DNA of 58,521 nt from JBBKXP01 sp038251315 (GTDB lineage Bacteria > Pseudomonadota > Alphaproteobacteria > Rhodobacterales > Rhodobacteraceae). Below, one piece after another: positions 41,818-50,367 of the stretch. Made by a program: the position numbers and the translations under genes. The stretch is taken from the NCBI GenBank assembly GCA_038251315.1, contig JBBSBK010000008.1:1-58521 (forward strand), in the 5' to 3' direction. Each line of letters opens with the position of its first letter. Position 1 is the stretch's first letter. The notes under the pieces are model-generated. The model saw nothing but the letters and a program-made list of their open reading frames with translations. It was not told where the DNA came from and made no database searches.

Positions 41818-43392
41818 TTACCCCAACGCAATATCCGACCTGACGTGAATCAACGTCGGGCGGTCCGCCTGCAACGCTGCCAGAACGGCATCCTGCATTT
41901 CGGCCAGCGTTTTCGGCGCCGCCGCCGCCGCCCCGTAGGCCTGCGCCAGAAGCCCGAAATCCGGATTGCGCTGGATCACCGCATTGGGGGCGATCTGGGC
42001 GCGCACCATGCTGTCCTCGATCTCGCCCAGTTTGCCGTTGTCCCAGAGGATGATCGGAAGCGCCAAGCCAAGCTCCACGGCGGTGGCAAGTTCCTGGATC
42101 GTGTATTGAAACCCGTAGTCTCCGGCGATGGCAAGGGTCGGCAATCCGGGCCGCCCCACCGCCCCGCCGATGGCCGCAGGCAGCGCATAACCGAGGGTGC
42201 CAAAGCCATAAGGATGATGCCAGTGTCCGGGGCGATCCATCGGCCAGATTTCCTTGGCCGCATAGGCGAACTGGGTCATGTCGGAATAGATCATCGTGTC
42301 GGCGGGCAGACAGTCGCGCAGGGCGTCTGCGACGGGGATGATACCGGGGCGTTCGGCGTCCACCTCGGCCCGCCAGCGGGCACGGGCAGCAGCGACATCG
42401 GTCGTCTTCCAGCCGGTCGCCGGTGTGTCGATACCCGCCGCCAGCGTTGCCATGACCGGTCCGGCGTTGGCCAGCAGGGCAATGTCGGCGCGATGCCGGT
42501 CGGACAGGACTTCCGGGTCGATATCGACACGGATCAGCGGACAGCGATGGCCAAGGTCGTCGCGCCAAAGATCGACCTCGGCCAGCATCGTCCCGAAGGC
42601 AATGACCAGGTCGGCCTGACCCAGCACTTCAGCGCTGGCCGGGCGGGGCAGCATCGCCCCAAAATGCAAAGGCGCGTCATCGGCGATGACGCCGCGCCCC
42701 GCATATGTGGTGAAACTGGCCGCCCCCGCGCGCGCCACCAGATCGCGGGCGGCTTGCCACTCGCCGACAGCACCGCCGCCAAAGATGAACAGCGGACGGC
42801 GGGCCGATGCCAGCGCGGCGGCTATCGGCGCGACGTCGGGGGCATGATTCGGGCTGTCGGGCAGATGGCTGGAGGGGGCACCCGCCGCTACGGTTTCCAG
42901 CGCCGCAATCGGCACCTGAATATGCTTGGGGCGGCGACGCGCCAAAACAAACTCGGCCAGCGCCCGGTCGATCAGGTGATAGGCCGTCGCCGCATTTGGC
43001 GCAGTTTCCGACCAGTCGCAGACACACCCGGCGGCAGTTTCCTGATCCAGCATCTGATGCAACTGGCCGCGTTTCAGGGTCAGATTGTCGAGACACGACG
43101 ACAGCACCAGCATCGGCACTGAATCCGAATAGGCCTGCCCCATCGGTGTCATGATGTTGCAGACCCCCGGCCCGGTGATGACGTAGCACACACCGGGGCG
43201 ACCCGTCGCGCGGGCATAGCCATCTGCCATGAACCCCGCGCCCTGTTCGTGGCGGGCCAGGATATGGGTCAGCCCGGCCTCCTCGATACCGCGATACATT
43301 TCCTGATTGTGCACACCGGGGATGCCGAAAACAACCGAAACCCCGCGATCCTTCAGCATATGCGAAATTTGGGCGCCAAGTTTGCGTTGCAT
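41818..43392 (-). CDS. ThDP-dependent decarboxylase, acetolactate synthase family (possible 5-guanidino-2-oxopentanoate decarboxylase)
   Basis: A 524-residue thiamine-diphosphate enzyme with three domains. The ThDP-activating Glu is in ILARHEQGAGFMADGYARATG; the central domain has IFGGGAVGEWQAA; the pyrophosphate/Mg motif is GDYGFQYTIQELATAVELGLALPIILWDN, with the second glycine changed to Tyr. FAD-binding segments of true acetolactate synthase are weak. Rhodobacteraceae relatives are commonly named 5-guanidino-2-oxopentanoate decarboxylase (arginine transaminase pathway), but the window holds no partner aminotransferase beside it, so the substrate is uncertain. It lies 3 nt downstream of trkH, hence likely co-transcribed. 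Confidence 0.8.
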   Translation of the reverse strand: MQRKLGAQISHMLKDRGVSVVFGIPGVHNQEMYRGIEEAGLTHILARHEQGAGFMADGYARATGRPGVCYVITGPGVCNIMTPMGQAYSDSVPMLVLSSCLDNLTLKRGQLHQMLDQETAAGCVCDWSETAPNAATAYHLIDRALAEFVLARRRPKHIQVPIAALETVAAGAPSSHLPDSPNHAPDVAPIAAALASARRPLFIFGGGAVGEWQAARDLVARAGAASFTTYAGRGVIADDAPLHFGAMLPRPASAEVLGQADLVIAFGTMLAEVDLWRDDLGHRCPLIRVDIDPEVLSDRHRADIALLANAGPVMATLAAGIDTPATGWKTTDVAAARARWRAEVDAERPGIIPVADALRDCLPADTMIYSDMTQFAYAAKEIWPMDRPGHWHHPYGFGTLGYALPAAIGGAVGRPGLPTLAIAGDYGFQYTIQELATAVELGLALPIILWDNGKLGEIEDSMVRAQIAPNAVIQRNPDFGLLAQAYGAAAAAPKTLAEMQDAVLAALQADRPTLIHVRSDIALG

Positions 43393-43395
43393 GGG

Positions 43396-44844
43396 TTATG
43401 ACCTCCAGAAACGGGGCAGGAAAAGAACGAAAACCGACACAATCTCAAGCCGGCCGATCAGCATGCCGAAGATCATCAGCCATTTGGCGCTGTCGGGAAA
43501 GCCATGAATTGCGCCCGAGACCGGCACTTCGGCGCCAAAGATCGGACCGATGTTGAAGATCGAGGTCCAGGCGGCGGTGACGGCGGCCAGGAACGTGATG
43601 CCAGTCATGCTTAACAGGACGATCAGCACGCCAAAGCTGAGGATGAAGCACGAAAACAGCAAGATGATTGAATCCATCACCGATTTCGACACGGTGCGGC
43701 CCTCGAACCGCACCGGAACGACGCGGCTGGGGCTGTACATCTTGCGGATCTGCGTGGCGATAGCGCGCAGCAGAATCTGATAGCGGAAAATCTTGATCGA
43801 ACACCCCGTCGATCCCGAACAGCCGCCAATCGCGCCGACGCAGAACAGGATGGCGAAGGGAAAGGCTCCCCAGGCCAGCATATCGCCGTCGACATACCCG
43901 GTGCCGGAAAACACCGACACCGTGTTGAACAGAGTTTCACGGAACATGGCCTCGGAAAATCCCCCCAACTGAGAGGTGCGGAACACCACGATCAGCGCGA
44001 CCGCATAGGCAGTCCACAATAGATAGGTGCGCAACTGACTGTCGCGCAAGAACGGCCGGATGTCGCCGCGCATCGCCTGCACCAGCCGGATGAACGGAAC
44101 CGAGGCGAGGAACATGAACAGCGCGCTGACATATTGCGGCGCCCCCGGAAAAGCGCCGAACGATGCGTCCGACGTGGAAAAGCCACCGGTGGCAAGCGTG
44201 CTGAAGGCATGGACGACGGAATCGAACAGGTCCATCCCGGCGATGTAATACGCCAACGTACACAGGACCGTCAGCACGATATAGATCACCAGCAGGCCCT
44301 TCGCGATGTCGAGCGCCCGCGGAAGTGCCTTGCCCGAGGTGTCAAACCCCTCGGACTGGAAAAACTGCATCCCGCCGACCTTCATCACCGGCAGAAATAT
44401 CATCGCGACGATGACAATACCCAGCCCGCCGAGCCACTGCAGGATGCCCCGCCATAGCAGGATACCCCGCGAATAGGTCTCGAGCCCCTCGATCACCGTG
44501 GCCCCGGTCGTGGTCATGCCCGACATCGCCTCGAATACTGCATCGACCAGGCGGAGGTCGGTCCCGCCGATCATGAAGGGGATCGCGCCGAACACGGGCA
44601 GGGCGACCCAGACGCTGGTGGTCAACAGAAACGCGAGCCGGATGTTGATGCCCTTGGACACGCCGTTGGCGCTGGCGAAGGCGACGAAAACGCCAGTCAC
44701 GAAGGTAATCACACCGGCCTGCAGGAACGTTTCCCATTCGGGATCGCCCATCACCAGGTCATAGGCCATCGGCGCCGCCATGGTGGCCCCCAGAACCGCA
44801 ACCAGCAGACCGATGACATAGGTGACAGGGCGCAGGTCCAACAT
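43396..44844 (-). CDS. trkH: TrkH family potassium uptake protein
   Basis: A 482-residue K+ channel-like transporter with four repeats of helix-P-loop-helix. Selectivity-filter-type segments with Thr-Gly are seen at MSGMTTTGATVIEG, STLATGGFSTSDASFG, FSGTGYVDGDM and IGGCSGSTGCSIKIFRYQ. It works with a cytoplasmic TrkA gating protein, not present here. Size and topology match TrkH. The start at 44844 faces a 333-bp non-coding region. Confidence 0.95.
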   Translation of the reverse strand: MLDLRPVTYVIGLLVAVLGATMAAPMAYDLVMGDPEWETFLQAGVITFVTGVFVAFASANGVSKGINIRLAFLLTTSVWVALPVFGAIPFMIGGTDLRLVDAVFEAMSGMTTTGATVIEGLETYSRGILLWRGILQWLGGLGIVIVAMIFLPVMKVGGMQFFQSEGFDTSGKALPRALDIAKGLLVIYIVLTVLCTLAYYIAGMDLFDSVVHAFSTLATGGFSTSDASFGAFPGAPQYVSALFMFLASVPFIRLVQAMRGDIRPFLRDSQLRTYLLWTAYAVALIVVFRTSQLGGFSEAMFRETLFNTVSVFSGTGYVDGDMLAWGAFPFAILFCVGAIGGCSGSTGCSIKIFRYQILLRAIATQIRKMYSPSRVVPVRFEGRTVSKSVMDSIILLFSCFILSFGVLIVLLSMTGITFLAAVTAAWTSIFNIGPIFGAEVPVSGAIHGFPDSAKWLMIFGMLIGRLEIVSVFVLFLPRFWRS

Positions 44845-45177
44845 GGGCGCAGGCTTGGCTGCCCGGCGTCAGGCTGTCAAGCGGGGGGTGGTTAGCGGCC
44901 GCGATTGCGTCGTTTCAGTTAAGATGGGCGTCATGCCCGATGACGCGCGAAGCCGACGAAATCGGCATTTGCGACAAAGGCAAAAATGGTGGATTTCGGT
45001 CATCCCTAAGGTGTCTGCAGATCCCTACGAAACTCGATCCGTCGATCCCCGATCGCTTTGACCAGAAGTTATGGCGAATCAATTTGCTCGTCACGTCGCT
45101 GTGAAAGCCGCAATTAACAGCAACCATCTCATAAGACCGACCGTTAGGCAGTAACTTTCCTTAACGAAGAGACCCAG
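44845..45177. other. Non-coding region between trkH and esterase
   Basis: 333 bases without a convincing gene. The right half (45001-45177) is close to 50% GC, lower than the ~63% of flanking core genes. Divergent promoters for trkH and the esterase are expected; GAAGAGA at 45166-45172 is the esterase ribosome binding site. No repeat or known motif was found. Confidence 0.5.
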
Positions 45178-46224
45178 ATGAAAACCTTCCACACACTCGC
45201 AACCACCGCCGCCATGGTCGCTGTTCCCGCTTTCGGTTTCGCGCAGGACACCACTGCACCGAATACCGACATTCCAGAAGTCGTGCTGGAACAGACCACA
45301 CAGGCGTTCATCGACAGCCTGAAAGGATCGACCCCGATCAACCAGCTGCCATATGACGAAGCACGGCAGGTTTTGATCGACACACAGACCAAGGGCGACA
45401 CCGCAATGCCCGACGCCGACGTCCAGGAGACAACGCTGAAAGTCGGCCCAACCGGCGAAGTGAAGGTCTATACCGTCCGTCCCGCAGGCACTGAAGGCGA
45501 GACGCTGCCGGGGGTAATCTACTTTCATGGTGGCGGCTGGGTGTTGGGCAATTTTACCACCCACGAACGCCTGATGCGCGATCTTGCGACCCAAGCCAAC
45601 GCCGCGATGGTCTTTGTCGAATACAGCCCTGCCCCCGAGCAAAAGCACCCTGTCCAGCTCGAGCAAGACTATGCGGTCCTGAAATATGTCGCTGAAAATG
45701 CTGCTGAGTTCGGCATCGATCCGAACCAGTTGGCCCTTGCAGGCGATTCTGTCGGTGGACAGATGGTGGCCGTTACCGCCGTGCGTGCCAAGGCCGATGG
45801 CCCTGCCCTCGATTCAATGGTCCTGTTCTACCCGACCACCACCGCAGACTTGACCAGCCATTCTTACGAGTTGTTCGCGGATGGTCCTTGGCTGACCAAA
45901 GCCAGCATGGAATGGTTCTGGGAGGCCTATCTGCCCCAAGGAACCGACAGCTCTGATCCGATGATCTCGCCGCTCAACTATGACGAGCAAGCGTTGGCAG
46001 ATCTGCCGCCAGCGCTGGTCATCACTGATGCGAACGACGTTTTGCGCGACGAAGGTGAGGCTTTTGCCTCAAAGTTGACGCTGGCCGGTGTCGAAACGCA
46101 AAGCACGCGTTACGATTTTACCACACATGATTTCGTGATGCTGAACCCCTACGCGCAAACTCCTGCGACAATGGCGGCGATCGCCGAGGCGGCAACTTTC
46201 CTGAAGGATCACTTCACCGAGTAA
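45178..46224 (+). CDS. Secreted alpha/beta hydrolase, hormone-sensitive lipase (HSL) family
   Basis: A 348-residue esterase with a signal peptide (cleavage near GFA-QD, about 22). The oxyanion HGGGW is in IYFHGGGWVLGNF, the nucleophile elbow is LALAGDSVGGQ (GDSxGG of the HSL family), and Asp and His are in DANDVLRDEGEAF and FTTHDFVMLNP. Likely substrates are short-chain esters. It is monocistronic, has its own terminator, and the gene plus leader is less GC-rich (leader ~50%, start ~57%) than its neighbours, which could mean later acquisition. Confidence 0.9.
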   Translation: MKTFHTLATTAAMVAVPAFGFAQDTTAPNTDIPEVVLEQTTQAFIDSLKGSTPINQLPYDEARQVLIDTQTKGDTAMPDADVQETTLKVGPTGEVKVYTVRPAGTEGETLPGVIYFHGGGWVLGNFTTHERLMRDLATQANAAMVFVEYSPAPEQKHPVQLEQDYAVLKYVAENAAEFGIDPNQLALAGDSVGGQMVAVTAVRAKADGPALDSMVLFYPTTTADLTSHSYELFADGPWLTKASMEWFWEAYLPQGTDSSDPMISPLNYDEQALADLPPALVITDANDVLRDEGEAFASKLTLAGVETQSTRYDFTTHDFVMLNPYAQTPATMAAIAEAATFLKDHFTE

Positions 46225-46241
46225 TACCTGCGACCAGATCG

Positions 46242-46273
46242 AAAGCCCGCCTTGAACGGGAGGCGGGCTTTTG
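46242..46273 (+). terminator. Intrinsic terminator after the esterase gene
   Basis: AAAGCCCGCC (46242-46251), a ten-base loop, GGCGGGCTTT (46262-46271) then TG: a perfect 10-bp stem ending in four T residues, 17 bases after the esterase stop. The A-rich 5' arm also allows use from the opposite strand for folE2. Confidence 0.88.
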
Positions 46274-46364
46274 ATTGCTGCGATCGTTATCGGTGGCATC
46301 TGATCATACCAGTCGCAGGCCAGTACATTGAAAGTTCGGGCTGTCATGCAACTTCCCCGCACCC

Positions 46365-47468
46365 TCACCCCACATGAAACAGTGTGTTGAACAGCTTGGG
46401 GTCCAGACTGGCCGAGGCAAACAGCGGCCCCTCGGTCAGCACCGTCACAGCGTCGTGGCTGTGCAGACTTTCCTGATGGCTGGCGACGATACGGAAATCG
46501 CCGATCCGGGGGTCCGTCTGCAATCCGGCGCAGAACAGGCGGGCGGCATCTTCGACAAAGATCGGGTTTGCGGCGTTCAGTTCGGCGAACGCCTGTTCAT
46601 CCTCGCGCTTGACCATCACCTGCGTCTCGGTCGGCACCGCGGCGCGGGCGATGTCGATCAGGTCTTCGAACCAGAGGCATTTGCCAAGGGCGTCCACCGC
46701 AACCGAAATCCGCGCAACGGACCGCTGGGAATGCGGCGTCGCCAGTTGGCCACGGGTGGCGCGGGCATGTTCGGAGAGTTCCAGCGAACAGGGGCAGGTC
46801 GATGAATAGACATAGTCGAGGTGGATTACCTGCGTGCGGACCCCGCCGACCTCGACCAGTTCCAAGGCGATATCGTAATACTGATACCCGGTCAGGCCCG
46901 ACCGCAGCGATCCGACCTTGGTCGGGAACGAAAACCGCATCTGGATGCGGGCATCGAAACTGTCCAGATCGGTCTTGTAGGCATCCAGCGCGTGGGCCAT
47001 CACGTCAAAACTGAACGTCGCCTCGGCATGTTTGTAGAAACTGCGCATGATCCGGGACATGTTGATGCCCTTTTTCCCGGCCTCGAGGCTGACCGTGCCC
47101 GTCACGCTAGTTTCCAGCGTCAGATCGCCGTTTTCGCGGGTATGAAACCGGATCGGCAGACGGAAATTGCTGATACCGACATGCTGGATCTGCTGTTTGG
47201 CACCCTTGATGAGGGACGCAGGCCCATTCTGCAAATCGGGCATGCTTGCCCGGTAGGCTTCGTCAGCGATGAAATCTTCGGGATAGGCGCGGGCCATCGC
47301 CGGATAATTCGGCAGCGGCTGGCCGGGGATCAGGCGCGACACGATGGGGTCGAGAGTGGCCACTTCTTCGGGGGTCACGTCGCTGGCCCAACGGCGCAAA
47401 AGGGCCAATGCGGCCTCGGCCTCGGACCGCGTCGGGTCACGCTCCAGATCTTTTGAATGCAGGTTCAT
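46365..47468 (-). CDS. folE2: GTP cyclohydrolase FolE2 (type IB)
   Basis: Makes dihydroneopterin triphosphate from GTP, first step of folate (and queuosine-type) synthesis; the FolE2/MptA class works with metals other than zinc. 367 residues: QQIQHVGISNFRLPIRF, GINMSRIMRSFYKHAE, the active-site Cys in YSSTCPCSLELSEHARATRGQLATPHSQRS. The ATG at 47468 (MNLHSKD) follows AAAGGGGG; the frame to 47546 overlaps the promoter. It supplies the pathway whose later steps folB and folP lie at 30.6-32.5 kb. Confidence 0.95.
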   Translation of the reverse strand: MNLHSKDLERDPTRSEAEAALALLRRWASDVTPEEVATLDPIVSRLIPGQPLPNYPAMARAYPEDFIADEAYRASMPDLQNGPASLIKGAKQQIQHVGISNFRLPIRFHTRENGDLTLETSVTGTVSLEAGKKGINMSRIMRSFYKHAEATFSFDVMAHALDAYKTDLDSFDARIQMRFSFPTKVGSLRSGLTGYQYYDIALELVEVGGVRTQVIHLDYVYSSTCPCSLELSEHARATRGQLATPHSQRSVARISVAVDALGKCLWFEDLIDIARAAVPTETQVMVKREDEQAFAELNAANPIFVEDAARLFCAGLQTDPRIGDFRIVASHQESLHSHDAVTVLTEGPLFASASLDPKLFNTLFHVG

Positions 47469-47495
47469 GTGGGCGGCCCCCTTTGGGCAGTGATG

Positions 47496-47515
47496 CCTGC
47501 CATTATATGGGCAGG
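47496..47515 (-). promoter_or_regulatory. folE2 promoter -10 inside an inverted repeat
   Basis: On the minus strand a perfect TATAAT (47507-47502) lies 34 nt upstream of the folE2 ATG. It is enclosed by CCTGCC (47515-47510 read on the minus strand) and GGCAGG (47501-47496), a 6-bp inverted repeat with an 8-base spacer. TTGGAT 19 bases upstream may be the -35. A repressor bound here would block the promoter. Confidence 0.55.
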
Positions 47516-47606
47516 TTTCCGAAAATATCCAATTCTTGTAACACATACGCGAAATCTGGTCGGCCGGATCAATTTCATGCGCCGCGCTGACCCCGATATG
47601 CGACAG

Positions 47607-48782
47607 TCAGCTCGCGCCCAGAGCCTGCGTCAGATCGGCCAGCAGATCGCCCGCGTCCTCCAGCCCAACCGACAGCCTCACCAGCCCCGGCGTGATCCCC
47701 AGTGTTGCCTTTTGCGTATCCGAAAGCCGCTGATGCGTTGTCGTCGCGGGGTGCGTGATGATCGACTTGGCATCGCCCAGATTGTTGGAAATCGTCACGA
47801 TCTCAAGCGCGTTCAACATTGCAAAAGCTGACGTCTGTGACCCCACGTCAAATGACAGCACCGTACCACCGCTTCCCATCTGTGCCATCGCCAGCGCGTG
47901 CTGCGGATGCCCCGGCAGGCCCGGATGGATGACCTGCGTCAGCTTGTGGTGCCCCTGCAGACCCTTGGCCAGAGCCAGCGCCGCATCGGCCTGCGCTCTG
48001 ACCCGAAGTTCCATCGTTTCCAACCCCTTGAGCATGATCCAGGCGGTAAACGGCGACATCGCCGCCCCGGTGTGTTTCAGGTAGGGTTCGACCGTCTTGC
48101 GGATGAATTCCTGCGTTCCAAGGATCACCCCGCCCAAGGCGCGGCCCTGTCCGTCGATATGTTTGGTCGCCGAATAGACCACCACATCGGCCCCCTGCGC
48201 CAGAGCATTCGAAAACACCGGCGTGGCGAAGACGTTGTCGACGATCACCGTTGCGCCAACTGCATGGGCCAGCGCCGAAACCGCTGCGATGTCGATCACT
48301 TCAAGCGTTGGGTTGGACACCGACTCAAAGAACACGGCGCGCGTTTCGGGCCGGATCTCCGCCCGCCACTGGTCCAGATCGGTGCCATCGACAAACGTCA
48401 CCTCGACTCCATAGCGCGTCAGGATATCCTCAAGGATATACAGGCACGACCCGAACAACGCCCGCGCCGAAACCACATGATCGCCGGTCTTGAGCATCGA
48501 GGTGAGCGCTCCGTTGACCGCTGCCATGCCGCTGGCCGTCGCGAAACCGTCCTCGGCCCCTTCCAATGCGGCAATCCGCTCTTCGAACATCCGCACCGTG
48601 GGGTTGCCATAGCGGGCATAAATGAACTCGTCCTCGCCTGCTTTGATGAACCGGGCCTCGGCCTGTTCGGCGGTATCGTAAACGAAGCCTTGGGTCAGAA
48701 ATATCGCCTCGGACACCTCGCCATACTGGCTGCGACGCGTGCCCGCATGCACCGCCCGCGTGCGTTTGCTCCATTTTTCCAT
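47607..48782 (-). CDS. metZ: O-succinylhomoserine sulfhydrylase
   Basis: PLP enzyme of the Cys/Met metabolism family that turns O-succinylhomoserine and sulfide into homocysteine. 391 residues: YGNPTVRMFEERIAALEG, SGMAAVNGALTSMLKTGDHVV, the PLP-Asp in VIVDNVFATP, and the Schiff-base Lys in YSATKHIDGQGRALGGVI. The start is ATG 48782 with AAAGGGGC upstream; a longer frame to 48824 would begin in the attenuator stem. The SAM-II aptamer and terminator in its leader make repression by S-adenosylmethionine very likely. Confidence 0.95.
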   Translation of the reverse strand: MEKWSKRTRAVHAGTRRSQYGEVSEAIFLTQGFVYDTAEQAEARFIKAGEDEFIYARYGNPTVRMFEERIAALEGAEDGFATASGMAAVNGALTSMLKTGDHVVSARALFGSCLYILEDILTRYGVEVTFVDGTDLDQWRAEIRPETRAVFFESVSNPTLEVIDIAAVSALAHAVGATVIVDNVFATPVFSNALAQGADVVVYSATKHIDGQGRALGGVILGTQEFIRKTVEPYLKHTGAAMSPFTAWIMLKGLETMELRVRAQADAALALAKGLQGHHKLTQVIHPGLPGHPQHALAMAQMGSGGTVLSFDVGSQTSAFAMLNALEIVTISNNLGDAKSIITHPATTTHQRLSDTQKATLGITPGLVRLSVGLEDAGDLLADLTQALGAS

Positions 48783-48803
48783 CGCCTGCCCCTTTCGGCC
48801 AAC

Positions 48804-48843
48804 AAAAAACCCCGACACCGGCAAAGGTATCGGGGCTGGCCCC
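48804..48843 (-). terminator. Attenuator with competing hairpin in the metZ leader
   Basis: Minus strand CCCCGATACC (48835-48826), loop TTTGCC, GGTGTCGGGG (48819-48810) and six T residues (48809-48804) form a strong intrinsic terminator. GGGG-CCAG-CCCC (48843-48832) pairs with the terminator's 5' arm instead and could be an antiterminator. It sits between the SAM-II aptamer and the metZ ribosome binding site. Confidence 0.85.
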
Positions 48844-48844
48844 G

Positions 48845-48900
48845 TCCCTATTTAGCAGTATGTTTAACGTGGCCTGCAATCCGGTAACAAATCGCCACGA
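48845..48900 (-). ncRNA. SAM-II riboswitch aptamer
   Basis: Read on the minus strand, P1 is CGTGGC pairing with GCCACG. Between them lie GATTTGTTACCGG and ATTGCAG, and after P1 come TTAAACATACT and GCTAAATAGGGA. This order (P1, UUUG..CCGG, UUGCAG, GUUAAA, GCUAAA..GGG) is the SAM-II (SAM-alpha) pseudoknot consensus as I know it. It is the 5' leader of metZ, a classic target, so S-adenosylmethionine should lower metZ expression. Confidence 0.92.
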
Positions 48901-48930
48901 ACGCAGGATTACGCCAGCGGTTTCGTAAGG

Positions 48931-50367
48931 TCAAGCGAGGGCGTTCAGCCGCCGTGCAACTGCCCGCAAATCCTGTTCGAACAGGTTCAGCATCGCTGCT
49001 TTCTGATCGGGATCGGGCAGGCGCAGAATATAGGACGGATGCACGGTGACGAACAGCGGCGTGCCATCGCCCAGCGTTTCGACGGTGCCGCGCCGTTTCA
49101 GCACCCCTTCCCCGGTCCCGGTCAGCGAGGCCAGCGCCGTCGCCCCCATTGCAAGGATCAGGCGCGGGCGGACAACCGCGCGCTCTGCCCCCAACCACCA
49201 TTTGCAGGCCTCGATTTCAGGCGTTTCAGGGCGCTGGTGCAGACGTCGTTTGCCACGTGGCACGAATTTGAAATGCTTGACGGCGTTGGTCACATAGGCG
49301 GCGCTGCGATCCAGACCGGCGGCGGCTGCGACCTTATCGAACAAATGCCCGGCGGGTCCGGCAAACGGTCGCCCCGTAAGATCCTCGATATCGCCGGGTT
49401 GTTCGCCGACGATCATCAGGCGGGCACCCTTCGGCCCTTCGCCCATGACTACTTGCGTAGCAGGGGCGTGTAGCGGGCAGCGGGTGCAGGCAGCGGCCTG
49501 TGCTCCCAATTCCGCCAGACTGCCGGGGGTCGGAGCAGCACGTTCGGGCATCGCCATCGCCCGCGCTATCGCCGCGCGGCGCACCGGCGGGTCGGACGCG
49601 GCCCGCGCCGCCATGTCCGCCACGCGACATTCGGCCCCGCGGATCAAGCCGGGGATCAGGTCTGCCTCGGGCAGGTTGTGCCAGTATTTGCGTGGCATTT
49701 CGGATTGCATCGCGCGGGGCATCAGGCGGGCGGCGTTGAAAATGCTAGCGTAGTAGGTACGCCAGAGGTCTTCAGCGCTGTCATCGGGGGCCGGGGGGCG
49801 GTCGGTGGTTTTGGCGTAGCTCAATGCACCGTCGGTGAATGTGGCGGTCAGGGTCGGCGTTGCAATGACCCAATCCATGTCGCCGAACCGTTTCGCAAAG
49901 AACGGTGTGGCGCATTCGACGATGGGGTGGTCGGGTTCGAACCACGCGGCAAAGCGGCGACGCGGGCCGCTGCTGTCGACCTCGCGAAACCGTACGAAGG
50001 CGTGCATCTTGTGGCTGTCGCGCCGCACCGCCTTGGCCTGCGCCAGCACGGTGCGCATCGCCGGATCGCGCCTGTCGCCCCATGTCAGGCTTCCTTCCGA
50101 AAGGCGCAGGATCAGGCCATAAGCGCGGGCAAAGCGTTCAGGATCGCTGTGGCACAGGGCGCGTTCGATATCGTCGATGGCCGCGCGCGACAGGTGCAGC
50201 GTGCGCGACTGTCCGGACGCAATGGAGTCAGCGGCGAACAGGTCAGGCGGGGCATCGCCAATATGCCAGATGGCCTGTTCCGCCGCGACCCCCTGCGCCG
50301 CCAGTTTCCGCGCCGCCGTGCGCCATGCGGCGACGGTGCCGATGGGCGGCAGCGCGATCACTGGCAT
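48931..50367 (-). CDS. udgX: DUF4130–UdgX fusion, uracil-DNA crosslinking glycosylase
   Basis: A 478-residue DNA repair protein. Residues ~1-260 are a DUF4130/TIGR03915-type domain (HKMHAFVRFREV, FFAKRFGDMDWVIATP); ~285-478 is a family 4-like UDG of the UdgX type: CTRC (294/297), GEQPGDIEDLTGRPFAGPAG, the insert KRRLH with His377, which in UdgX forms a covalent bond to the abasic sugar after uracil release, and HPSYILRL. His365 stands where family 4 UDGs have an Fe-S cysteine. Its ATG overlaps the radical SAM stop (ATGA), so the pair is translated together under the upstream LexA box. Confidence 0.92.
   Translation of the reverse strand: MPVIALPPIGTVAAWRTAARKLAAQGVAAEQAIWHIGDAPPDLFAADSIASGQSRTLHLSRAAIDDIERALCHSDPERFARAYGLILRLSEGSLTWGDRRDPAMRTVLAQAKAVRRDSHKMHAFVRFREVDSSGPRRRFAAWFEPDHPIVECATPFFAKRFGDMDWVIATPTLTATFTDGALSYAKTTDRPPAPDDSAEDLWRTYYASIFNAARLMPRAMQSEMPRKYWHNLPEADLIPGLIRGAECRVADMAARAASDPPVRRAAIARAMAMPERAAPTPGSLAELGAQAAACTRCPLHAPATQVVMGEGPKGARLMIVGEQPGDIEDLTGRPFAGPAGHLFDKVAAAAGLDRSAAYVTNAVKHFKFVPRGKRRLHQRPETPEIEACKWWLGAERAVVRPRLILAMGATALASLTGTGEGVLKRRGTVETLGDGTPLFVTVHPSYILRLPDPDQKAAMLNLFEQDLRAVARRLNALA

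Noticed and set aside
41749..43122. Forward 457-codon open frame opposite the ThDP enzyme
   Set aside because: Its translation is Arg/His/Gly-rich antisense shadow, while the reverse frame has complete ThDP motifs.
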